Shown here one piece after another: positions 56,897 to 63,639 of a DNA stretch of 64,000 bases. Both the position numbers and the translations under genes were made by a program. The notes below the pieces were generated by a model. It saw only the letters and a program-made list of their open reading frames with translations. It ran no database searches and was not told the origin of the DNA. The DNA is from Hymenobacter glacieicola (lineage in GTDB: Bacteria; Bacteroidota; Bacteroidia; Cytophagales; Hymenobacteraceae). Each line of letters opens with the position of its first letter. Position 1 is the first letter of the stretch. The DNA is taken from positions 16,704 to 80,703 of the forward strand of contig NZ_BMGS01000016.1 in assembly GCF_014640315.1 (NCBI RefSeq), read 5' to 3'.

Positions 56897-57277
56897 TCAA
56901 AATGGGAGGTCCGAAATTTCATCGTCGCTGGCGATGGAGGCGGCCTTGCTAATAGCCTTCGCGGGAGCGGCTTTGGTGGCCGGTTGCGCAGCGCCAGCGG
57001 CGGTAATCTTCCAGCCTTGCAGAGACGTGAAAAAGCCCCGGCCGCCTGTCTTGGGCTGATACTCGCGACCCCGAACATTGAAGTCCACGACTACCTCCTG
57101 GCCCTCGGCAAAGTTATCCAGCAGGTCAACCCTGTCCTGGACGAACTCGAAGGAGGGGGTTTCGGTAAAGTTGCCATCTACGACCTGCACGGCCAGCAGG
57201 CGCTTGGTGAACTTGTCGCTTACTTGTTGTGTGTCGCCAATAAAGGCGATGGTGCCGGTGATTTGAAATCCTGCCAT
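56897..57277 (-). CDS. DUF3127 single-strand DNA-binding protein
   Basis: 126 residues from the ATG at 57277. The opening MAGFQITGTIAFIGDTQQ and later ...KRLLAVQVVDGNF, DFNVRGREY and FFTSLQGWKI are the conserved blocks of the Bacteroidota DUF3127 OB-fold family. The end is DDEISDLPF, an acidic SSB-type tail that recruits partners. The first 42 codons of the longer open frame lie across the promoter and are dropped. Confidence 0.75.
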   Translation of the reverse strand: MAGFQITGTIAFIGDTQQVSDKFTKRLLAVQVVDGNFTETPSFEFVQDRVDLLDNFAEGQEVVVDFNVRGREYQPKTGGRGFFTSLQGWKITAAGAAQPATKAAPAKAISKAASIASDDEISDLPF

Positions 57278-57315
57278 GAGGCTAAAACTGGTTAGGTAGG
57301 CGTTGTTGCCTATTT

Positions 57316-57336
57316 CAAAAGTACAGGAATCTTTCG
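57316..57336 (-). promoter_or_regulatory. leftward promoter, CGAAA-N7-GTACTTTTG
   Basis: CGAAA, 7 nt, GTACTTTTG on the leftward strand, 38 bases from the DUF3127 gene's ATG. Confidence 0.7.
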
Positions 57337-57438
57337 CTGATACAAACGAATGAGGCAAATTTATTTTCGTTGTAATCAAGTTTGTCGCATATTTGCGCAG
57401 CACATAGCCGGGTGCCTGTCCGGTTTCAAAATTACCTT

Positions 57439-57918
57439 ATGTCACTGCCTCCGTTCATCCTTGATATCAAGAATACCGCCCTGGAATTAGCCCAGCGCGA
57501 CGCGCACCCAGAATCCTACCGCAATGGGGTAGAGACTACCATGAAAATGCTGCAAGCCCTTCTTGATGAAAAGCCTCTATTCAACCCCAATCAGTTTGGC
57601 CCTATTTCGCGAGGTGCGTGGCGTAACCGGATGCGAATAGCTAACCAAGCAAGGGAGGCGGCCGAAAAACGCTGTCAGCAGGCTATACAGGAATTGGAGG
57701 ATATTAAGCAGGAAATAGGCGGAGCCACCACGGCTGAGCTACTAAGCAAGATTAAAGCATACAAGGCCGAGGTTTCCGCGCTGAATAAAAAGTTGGCTGG
57801 GCCTGGGCTGCCACTATCAAAATCGGCCAAGCGCACCCTGCAAGAACGTCTTAACGAATACTTAACCGTTATTACACAGCTACGAGCTGAGAACGAAGAG
57901 TTAAAGAGAAATAAATAA
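57439..57918 (+). CDS. coiled-coil hypothetical protein
   Basis: 159 residues from the ATG at 57439. Helical throughout, with heptad stretches in the last 90 residues (EDIKQEIGGATTAELLSKI). No domain recognised. It precedes a small RNA gene. Confidence 0.55.
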   Translation: MSLPPFILDIKNTALELAQRDAHPESYRNGVETTMKMLQALLDEKPLFNPNQFGPISRGAWRNRMRIANQAREAAEKRCQQAIQELEDIKQEIGGATTAELLSKIKAYKAEVSALNKKLAGPGLPLSKSAKRTLQERLNEYLTVITQLRAENEELKRNK

Positions 57919-57934
57919 ACAGAAGCGAACCAAC

Positions 57935-57958
57935 TTGCGAAAGTTTTATGTACTTTTG
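57935..57958 (+). promoter_or_regulatory. promoter of small RNA
   Basis: TTG (57935), CGAAA (57938-57942), 7 nt, GTACTTTTG (57950-57958). The -33 element is weaker than in other copies. Confidence 0.55.
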
Positions 57959-57963
57959 TTATG

Positions 57964-58086
57964 TAAAGCGTGTGTACGAGACACGGCAAGACATTAACTA
58001 GGCAACCGTGTATTCGCGGTTATAACGAGGAAGTCCAGCCTCACCTAGCGAACCCTCAGCAGCTCGTACCTGCTGGGGGTTTTTGT
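57964..58086 (+). ncRNA. small structured RNA (about 120 nt)
   Basis: It lies between a promoter and a terminator without any reading frame. Hairpins are visible: GTGT-ACGAG-ACAC, a closing CTAGG/CCTAG pair around AACCG/CGGTT and GAGG/CCTC stems, then the terminator. It contains GAGGAAGTCC, which recalls but does not match the RNase P core. It could regulate the downstream gene in cis or act in trans. Confidence 0.5.
58053..58085 (+). terminator. rho-independent terminator
   Basis: CCC-T-CAGCAG loop CTGCTG-G-GGG followed by TTTTTG. It ends the small RNA and may attenuate the next gene, which starts 10 bases later. Confidence 0.7.
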
Positions 58087-58094
58087 TTTGTCTT

Positions 58095-58934
58095 GTGGCG
58101 CAACCAGTACAGTATATTTCTATTCCGAAAGGCTTGGCTACGAAGGTGGCTGCGCATTCGCGTGAATTGAAGGCTGTCTGCGTCCTGTATCAACTCAAAA
58201 GCCTCTACGTAGGCGGGGTAGTGTGGAATTTCAGCCGCGAGGCGAAAGCCATTGCCAACACCTTCGGGTACTCAGAAGGCAAGCTACGCCAGTACCTTAG
58301 CTACATTATCAAGCGCGGCTGGGCCAGCAAGCGCGGGCGGCACACACTCGTCCTGCGGAGCCGCCGCGTACTGACCCAGGAGTTTGGTGTAAGCCAGTAC
58401 TGCCATAAGGTATCTACCGACCACCTCTACCGCCTCGAAGAAGAACTAACCAAGCTGGCCGTTCAGGAAAACCTCGGCCGCCAGCAACACGTCATTGACA
58501 CTCGCCTCCAAGACGAGTACCTAGCGCATAACGGCAAGAAACGCTCATCCCATCTGCAACCGGCTGCTCGGCGTCGTATCCTCCGTGGATTCGATTTGGC
58601 TGCCGCGCAGACTTCTGCCAAAGCGCGTTATACAGCTCAGGTACGCACGAAATCGGAGGTCGGTGTTCTAAACCCCTTCGCCACGCTTTCTCGCAGCGGG
58701 GTAGCACGGGTATTCGGCCGCAAAAGCAAAGCCGCTGGCTTGCGCCGCGTCCAAAAGCTAAAGCAACACGGCCTGTTATCAGACTGCCCGCACTACGTTG
58801 TTATCCGGCCCATTACCCTCGTGGAGTTCAAGGCCATGCAGCGGTACGCGGGTGGAAGTCATGGAGCGTATCGGTTCTATAACGGCAACTTGCTCAAGCA
58901 GCTTCCCAACCTTCTTACCGTACCATCCAATTAG
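58095..58934 (+). CDS. winged-helix DNA-binding protein, initiator or regulator-like
   Basis: 279 residues from GTG at 58095; an earlier TTG lies in the terminator T-run. The N-terminal region has KLRQYLSYIIKRGWASKRG as a winged-helix-like segment and a basic, Arg/Lys-rich middle (KARYTAQVRTKSEVG, RVFGRKSKAAGLRR). It likely binds DNA or RNA. Its position just after an attenuator-like RNA suggests regulation by that RNA. Confidence 0.5.
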   Translation: MAQPVQYISIPKGLATKVAAHSRELKAVCVLYQLKSLYVGGVVWNFSREAKAIANTFGYSEGKLRQYLSYIIKRGWASKRGRHTLVLRSRRVLTQEFGVSQYCHKVSTDHLYRLEEELTKLAVQENLGRQQHVIDTRLQDEYLAHNGKKRSSHLQPAARRRILRGFDLAAAQTSAKARYTAQVRTKSEVGVLNPFATLSRSGVARVFGRKSKAAGLRRVQKLKQHGLLSDCPHYVVIRPITLVEFKAMQRYAGGSHGAYRFYNGNLLKQLPNLLTVPSN

Positions 58935-58991
58935 GCAAGGGATGAGCTTAGGAAGGGATATGAAAAATAGAAATACCCCAAATCACACCGT

Positions 58992-59222
58992 ATGGACTTA
59001 AAACACCCACTACTCAACGGCCCTAAGCGCGTACATGGGAAACGTATGCCCGACGTAAAGCTACCGCTGGTAAAACTCACGGCTGAAATGATTGAATCCT
59101 TGCAGACGCCGAAAGGCGGATATGACAGGGCCACACTCGCCAAGCTCGGTGTTAGTTGGCCGCCGCCGAAGGGGTGGAAGAAAAGACTGATTGGTAAACC
59201 TGTAATTATAGAAAAGACATGA
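58992..59222 (+). CDS. hypothetical protein
   Basis: 76 residues, basic, with a conserved-looking C-terminal GVSWPPPKGWKKRLIG. It overlaps the next gene as ATGA. Confidence 0.5.
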   Translation: MDLKHPLLNGPKRVHGKRMPDVKLPLVKLTAEMIESLQTPKGGYDRATLAKLGVSWPPPKGWKKRLIGKPVIIEKT

Positions 59223-59452
59223 CCATCAAGGAATTTCAGCACGTTGTCTTTCGCCTCTCTAACACCTGCTTTGTCCGGCACTGGATGAACTGGAAAGAGC
59301 GGAGCGAGCCGCCCTATTATATGGCCTTCACGCTCATTGATTGGGAGGGTCAGCCGTTGCAGCCCTACCTTGGTGACCTAGAGCGCTACGGCCCGCATAC
59401 CATTGAGAGCATCGGGGTAAACACCATCTACATTTTTGAACGCACAGAATAG
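59219..59452 (+). CDS. hypothetical protein
   Basis: 77 residues, mixed, with WMNWKERSEPPYYMAFTLID. Starts at the ATGA overlap. Function unknown. Confidence 0.5.
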   Translation: MTIKEFQHVVFRLSNTCFVRHWMNWKERSEPPYYMAFTLIDWEGQPLQPYLGDLERYGPHTIESIGVNTIYIFERTE

Positions 59453-59454
59453 CC

Positions 59455-59601
59455 ATGATGGACTTCTTCAAATGCCTGCTGATTGTCGCCCTGTTTGCCA
59501 TTCGCGTGCTTCCACACTTTGCCGCTACGTGGAAGGACACCGAGGGATTTAAGATTGTGCTGTACCTGAGCCTCGCCTTTTTAATCATTAGCATCCTATG
59601 A
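59455..59601 (+). CDS. small membrane protein (48 aa)
   Basis: 48 residues with two hydrophobic segments (KCLLIVALFAIRVL and IVLYLSLAFLIISIL). It starts 2 bases after the upstream stop. The gene is shorter than the usual ORF threshold. Function unknown. Confidence 0.5.
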   Translation: MMDFFKCLLIVALFAIRVLPHFAATWKDTEGFKIVLYLSLAFLIISIL

Positions 59602-59642
59602 ACGAAAGGATGAACAAGTCAAAAAATATTTTTCCTAAACGC

Positions 59643-59671
59643 TTGTTTTAGCGAAAACTTCTCGTACTTTT
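59643..59671 (+). promoter_or_regulatory. promoter of Y RNA-like transcript
   Basis: TTG (59643), CGAAA (59652-59656), 7 nt, GTACTTTT (59664-59671), a full-strength copy of the class. Confidence 0.75.
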
Positions 59672-59678
59672 AACACAT

Positions 59679-59745
59679 CGAAAGTGGCAAGGCTTGGGTT
59701 ACTTCCTGCTACGAAAAACCACCCAAGCCAATTATCCCTTTCAAC
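59679..59745 (+). ncRNA. Y RNA-like hairpin unit 1
   Basis: Outer stem GAAAG/CTTTC (plus GG/CC around a bulge), inner stem GGCTTGGGT/ACCCAAGCC, with TACTTC and GAAAAA in the loop and AATTATCC before the outer stem closes. It shares this order with units 2 and 3. It lacks the tRNA-like insert. Confidence 0.55.
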
Positions 59746-59750
59746 GTTCT

Positions 59751-59819
59751 TTGTCGGTAGTAAGGCTTTGGTTACTTCTTCTGGTGAAAAAAAACACCAA
59801 AGCCACTTATCTCCGACAA
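59751..59819 (+). ncRNA. Y RNA-like hairpin unit 2
   Basis: Outer stem TTGTCGG/CCGACAA, then TAGTAA, inner stem GGCTTTGG/CCAAAGCC with TTACTTC and an A-rich loop, then ACTTATCT. AGTAA could also pair with TTACT to form a pseudoknot. Confidence 0.55.
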
Positions 59820-59824
59820 CCTTA

Positions 59825-59978
59825 TTGGCAGTAGTAACGAGAGGGTTACTTCTATGGCACTGACAGAGTTGAAAAACTCTCGCGGGTTCGAATCCCGCCC
59901 TAGGCTCTATTCGACTAGGTGGCTGAGTGGCTAAAAGCATCAGAATTGAAAAACTCCCTCCCGAATTATCTCTGCCAA
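59825..59978 (+). ncRNA. Y RNA-like unit 3 with permuted tRNA module (YrlA-type)
   Basis: Outer stem TTGGCAG/CTGCCAA (59825-59831/59972-59978), TAGTAA, inner stem CGAGAG/CTCTCG with TTACTTC, then a tRNA module. This has T-arm GCGGG-TTCGAAT-CCCGC (59882-59898), an acceptor-like hairpin CCTAGGC-TCTATTC-GACTAGG (59899-59919, 6 of 7 pairs) and D-arm GCT-GAGTGGCTAAA-AGC (59922-59938). The module closes with AATTATCT, as in the other units. The order T-arm, acceptor, D-arm is circularly permuted against a normal tRNA, as described for bacterial YrlA RNAs that bind Ro proteins. Confidence 0.7.
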
Positions 59979-59984
59979 CGTTGG

Positions 59985-60018
59985 AAAGCCGCTTTGCTTC
60001 ATTGCAAGGCGGCTTTTT
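59985..60018 (+). terminator. rho-independent terminator
   Basis: A 13-bp stem AAAGCCGCTTTGC/GCAAGGCGGCTTT (one G-U) with TTTTTCT, closing the Y RNA-like transcript just before the Ro60-type gene. Confidence 0.85.
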
Positions 60019-60045
60019 CTATTGCCCATCAACCAACCATTCTAT

Positions 60046-61509
60046 ATGACGCGCTTTAATACCGCTGCCGTGGGCAGCAAGACGACCAATCTCGCCGGAG
60101 GAACTGCCTATGCCGAGTCGCCGGAGTTGGCGCTGGCTTCGCTGTTGCTTACCTCTTTTGCGCAGGACCAGTTTTATGCTAAGGCTGACGAGCAACTAAC
60201 CCGGCTGAAAGAACTGCTGCTGGTCTGTGACCCGAAGTTTGCCGCCCAGGCCATCGTGTATGCTCGCCACGAGTTCGGGATGCGCTCCATTACCCATGCG
60301 GCGGCGGCTGAACTCGCTCCTCGCCTGAGCGGCCTGCCGTGGGCCAAGTGGTTTTACCGCGCCGTGGTTCACCGCCCCGACGACATTACTGAAATCCTGA
60401 GCTACCAGTACGCTTTCAAGGGCAAGCCCAGCGGGGCGATGAAGAAAGGGTTGGCGCTGGCCTTCGGCCTGTTCTCGCCATATCAGCTTGCCAAGTATCG
60501 CGGCGAGGGCAAGAACATGAAGCTAGTAGACGCGGTAAATATCCTGCACCCAGCGTCCTCACCCCGCAACGAGAATGGCATTGCCGAACTGGTGACGGGC
60601 ACGCTTCGCTCGCAGGATACGTGGGAGTCGGAGCTAACCCGCGCCGGGCAGAACGCCACCACGCCCGAAGAAAAAGCCGCCGCTAAAGCGGACGTGTGGA
60701 CGCGGCTTATCAGCGAGAACAAGCTGGGGTATTTTGCCCTGCTGCGTAACCTGCGTAACATCATTGAGCAAGCCCCGGCTATTCTGCCCGTGGCCTTGCG
60801 TCAGCTCACCGACGACCGGCTGATTGCCAAGTCGCTCGTGCTGCCCTTCCGCTTTCTCACCGCCTTTGACGAGGTGCAGAAACTTCCCTCCTCCCAGGAG
60901 GTGCGTAATACACTCGTGGCCCTGACCCGCGCCGTGGACATTTCCCTGCAAAACGTGCCGCAGTTTGAGGGCGAAACCCTCGTGGTACTGGACGTATCGG
61001 GCTCCATGACGCAAACCATGAACGGCCGCATTCCGGCCCGGATTGCCTCGCTGTTCGCCGCTACGCTGCTCAAAGCCAGCAACGCCGACCTGCTCACCTT
61101 CTCCACCGGGGCGCAGTACGTGAACTACAACCCGATGGACACGACCATCACGCTTGCCAGCAGCATCCCCTTCCAGGGCGGCGGCACCAACTTTGGAGCT
61201 ATCTTTCAGGTAGCCAATAAGAAGTACGACCGGGTAATCCTGCTCTCAGACATGCAGGGCTGGAAGGCCCAGCCGAACGGCTGGAATGTGGAATCCTCGC
61301 CCGTACCGACATTTAACGCCTACAAGCAGCGCACCGGGGCCAACCCCAAGGTGTTCTCCTTTGACCTCGCGGGTCACGGCTCCGTGCAATTCCCCGAGCG
61401 GGAGATATGCTGCCTCGCGGGCTTTAGCGAGAAAACGCTGGAACTGCTCAAGCTCTTAGAGCAGGACCGCAACGCCCTGGTGAATAAAATCAAGCAGGTA
61501 GCGTTTTAA
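60046..61509 (+). CDS. Ro60/Rsr-type TROVE-vWA RNA-binding protein
   Basis: 487 residues from the ATG at 60046. Residues about 15-300 form a TROVE HEAT-repeat ring: GTAYAESPELAL, an RHEFGMRSITH-like helix, LGYFALLRNLRNI (228-240) and LPFRFLTAF. Residues from about 310 form a von Willebrand A domain with the MIDAS DVSGSMT (316-322) and GGGTNFG. This is the domain order of Ro60 and bacterial Rsr, which bind Y RNAs and misfolded RNAs. The adjacent tandem Y RNA-like transcript matches bacterial rsr-yrlA arrangements. Confidence 0.9.
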   Translation: MTRFNTAAVGSKTTNLAGGTAYAESPELALASLLLTSFAQDQFYAKADEQLTRLKELLLVCDPKFAAQAIVYARHEFGMRSITHAAAAELAPRLSGLPWAKWFYRAVVHRPDDITEILSYQYAFKGKPSGAMKKGLALAFGLFSPYQLAKYRGEGKNMKLVDAVNILHPASSPRNENGIAELVTGTLRSQDTWESELTRAGQNATTPEEKAAAKADVWTRLISENKLGYFALLRNLRNIIEQAPAILPVALRQLTDDRLIAKSLVLPFRFLTAFDEVQKLPSSQEVRNTLVALTRAVDISLQNVPQFEGETLVVLDVSGSMTQTMNGRIPARIASLFAATLLKASNADLLTFSTGAQYVNYNPMDTTITLASSIPFQGGGTNFGAIFQVANKKYDRVILLSDMQGWKAQPNGWNVESSPVPTFNAYKQRTGANPKVFSFDLAGHGSVQFPEREICCLAGFSEKTLELLKLLEQDRNALVNKIKQVAF

Positions 61510-61513
61510 CCCC

Positions 61514-61544
61514 AAGCCTCGCTACCTCGGCGGGGCTTTCTTTT
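61514..61544 (+). terminator. rho-independent terminator
   Basis: AGCCTCGC/GCGGGGCT stem with one G-U followed by TTTCTTTTT. It separates the Ro60-like gene from the following virion genes. Confidence 0.7.
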
Positions 61545-61551
61545 TATCTTG
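61545..61551 (+). promoter_or_regulatory. late-type promoter -7 box TATCTTG
   Basis: TATCTTGCC at 61545, 4 nt before the ATG at 61556. A one-base variant of TACCTTG; probably leaderless. Confidence 0.5.
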
Positions 61552-61555
61552 CCGT

Positions 61556-63322
61556 ATGCTTTTATCCAATTCTGGCAGCGTTCCGTTAGGCCAAGCCGGT
61601 AGCGGTGCTGCTTACGTACTTAATCCCGACCGCTCGGCGGTGAGCACCCTCGAACGCGGGGCGGCCCTGCGAGCTTCCCGTGCCCAGCAGGACGCCATTC
61701 GTCGGCAGAAGCAGCTCGACCTCGACGCGAAGGAGCTGGACGACCGGCTCAAGTACAAAACCAACACCGGCCGCCTGTTTCAGCCCTCCTTTGACGAGCA
61801 GGTGGTGCCCGACTTACAGAAGGGCATTGCGGGCCTCTACAACCCCGCTGCGGGCATATCCCGCTTTCAGCGCAGCAACCAGAGCAACCAGCTCACCGAC
61901 CGGGCCGAGAGTATCCGCACGATGGGGGAGCAGAAGGACAAGTTCCTGACCGACTACCTGGGCAAGCTGCGCTCCGACCCCACCCGCAACTTCGACGGGG
62001 GTAACGCCCTGCTGCAAGATTCCCTGCGCGACGCCACCGGCCGCCGCCTGCGGGCCGACGAGTACGACGAGCTGGACGCGGTGCGCAAGTTTGAAACTGA
62101 CTACCGCACCTACAACCCCCAGCAAGTTGCCCTGGCCTCCATGAAGGGCTTGCTCCACGACGACTACAACCAGACCTCGGACGCGGGCTATGTGGGCGGC
62201 AAGCACTTTAGCGACGTGCTGCAATCCCGGCTCGTGAAGGTGGGCAAGGATGGCCGCGCCGTGCTCAACGCTGACGGAACCCCCGCCCTTGACACGCAGA
62301 AGTACTTCGAGGCCGCCTATCAGGAGGGCAGCCCCTTGAAGATTGTCATTGACGGCATGAAAGCCGACTACGACAAACAGCGGGCGCAAGACCCCTCGCT
62401 GCCCAAGAAAGGCGAGCTGGGCTTCTTCAACGAGCTGGTCGCCCCGCTGGCAAAAGTCAACTACCGCCACACCGAGGGCCTGAATGCCCAGCCTAAGTCG
62501 GCGGGCAAGGGCAGCGGGTCGGATAGCGGCTACGAAATGGATGGGGATTGGGTGGATTCAGATTACGAGGCTACGGTGCAGACTGGAGTGCAGGATCAGA
62601 TTCGCACCCATGCTACCTTTATGAATGGCAATCAAGTCGCTCCTACCTTTGATGGAGGCCGTGAGGTAACGGGTCAGAAAACCCAGTACGCCAACAGTTT
62701 TCCTACCTTTGGCAAAGGCCCACGGGCACTCTTTAAAAAGAAAAGCGGGGAGAAGGTGCCGATTCATGTGAACTCCATTCAATTTGCTGTATCCTATCAG
62801 GATAACGGCCGGGGGCAGTTTACACGGGTAGTAGACAGTAAGCGGCCCCTATCCGGGGAGTTTGGAGAGCAATACCTCGTTACCGCAGATGCTAAAACCG
62901 GCGAAATCCTGTACCCCAAAAACCAACAGGAGGCTGAACAAATGGTTCGATCCGGGCGTGCTGTTATCCAGCCCGCTATTGAATTTGCCTCCGATAAGAA
63001 CGAGCGTTTCCAAGCCGATTACAGCAACGCATTGAAAGCTCTTAAAGAGCAGAATGCGTTCGAGGCGTCATCGGATGCCTCGAAAATAAAACCAGAGGCC
63101 ATCTTGGAAATAGAAGCCCGAAAACTAGTAAGCCAAGGCGTCCAGCGGACACTTGTGCCCTACAATGCTCAGAACGCCGTGGCTATCAACGGGGTAACAG
63201 GCGGGCAGTACCGCGCTGGTCTTGCCCGCGCCAAAGCTGCAATGGCAAAGCTGAGAGCCGCTGCCCCCGCCCGCTCTACCAGCACTTCCACCAAGAAGAA
63301 AACCACCGGGATTACCTGGTAA
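61556..63322 (+). CDS. virion or internal structural protein
   Basis: 588 residues. The N-terminal half is helical and charged (RAQQDAIRRQKQLDLDAKELDD), the C-terminal half contains beta-rich blocks, and the end is Ala/Ser/Lys-rich. No membrane helix or catalytic motif. Large helical proteins near the end of a structural block are often ejection or internal-core proteins. Role inferred. Confidence 0.5.
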   Translation: MLLSNSGSVPLGQAGSGAAYVLNPDRSAVSTLERGAALRASRAQQDAIRRQKQLDLDAKELDDRLKYKTNTGRLFQPSFDEQVVPDLQKGIAGLYNPAAGISRFQRSNQSNQLTDRAESIRTMGEQKDKFLTDYLGKLRSDPTRNFDGGNALLQDSLRDATGRRLRADEYDELDAVRKFETDYRTYNPQQVALASMKGLLHDDYNQTSDAGYVGGKHFSDVLQSRLVKVGKDGRAVLNADGTPALDTQKYFEAAYQEGSPLKIVIDGMKADYDKQRAQDPSLPKKGELGFFNELVAPLAKVNYRHTEGLNAQPKSAGKGSGSDSGYEMDGDWVDSDYEATVQTGVQDQIRTHATFMNGNQVAPTFDGGREVTGQKTQYANSFPTFGKGPRALFKKKSGEKVPIHVNSIQFAVSYQDNGRGQFTRVVDSKRPLSGEFGEQYLVTADAKTGEILYPKNQQEAEQMVRSGRAVIQPAIEFASDKNERFQADYSNALKALKEQNAFEASSDASKIKPEAILEIEARKLVSQGVQRTLVPYNAQNAVAINGVTGGQYRAGLARAKAAMAKLRAAAPARSTSTSTKKKTTGITW

Positions 63323-63325
63323 TCT

Positions 63326-63634
63326 ATGGCTCGCTCTACAAAACATACGCCCGTACTTGGCATTACCCGTTGTCATTCCGAAAAGCAGGATAAGCGGTGC
63401 GCAAATCGTGTGCTGCGGCGCAAGGTGAACATCTTGGTTAAGCAGGACGACGCCTACCGCCACCTGTTTAAAGATGCTGGCCCAGCCTTGGCTGATATTC
63501 AGGACAACGACTGGCAGGACACCCGCCCGCATTGGGAATACCCCCTTCTGCGCGAAGTATCCAACGTGTACTCGTTCGGCAAGGACGGGAAAGTGTATTG
63601 CTCTAATCCGCAGCCCGAGAGGCTGCGCAAATAA
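63326..63634 (+). CDS. small basic protein of the virion block
   Basis: 102 residues, basic, with KCxN-like segments (TRCHSEKQDKRCANRVLRRK). Cysteines at about 16 and 26 could bind metal. It starts 3 bases after the preceding stop. Confidence 0.5.
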   Translation: MARSTKHTPVLGITRCHSEKQDKRCANRVLRRKVNILVKQDDAYRHLFKDAGPALADIQDNDWQDTRPHWEYPLLREVSNVYSFGKDGKVYCSNPQPERLRK

Positions 63635-63639
63635 TCCTC

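Noticed and set aside
58021..58060. RNase P RNA core
   Set aside because: GAGGAAGTCC lacks one base of the conserved core and the rest of the RNA is missing.
59850..59980. A canonical tRNA-Ser gene
   Set aside because: T-arm precedes the acceptor and D-arm, there is no proper anticodon stem, and the parts sit inside a longer RNA with repeated flanking structure.
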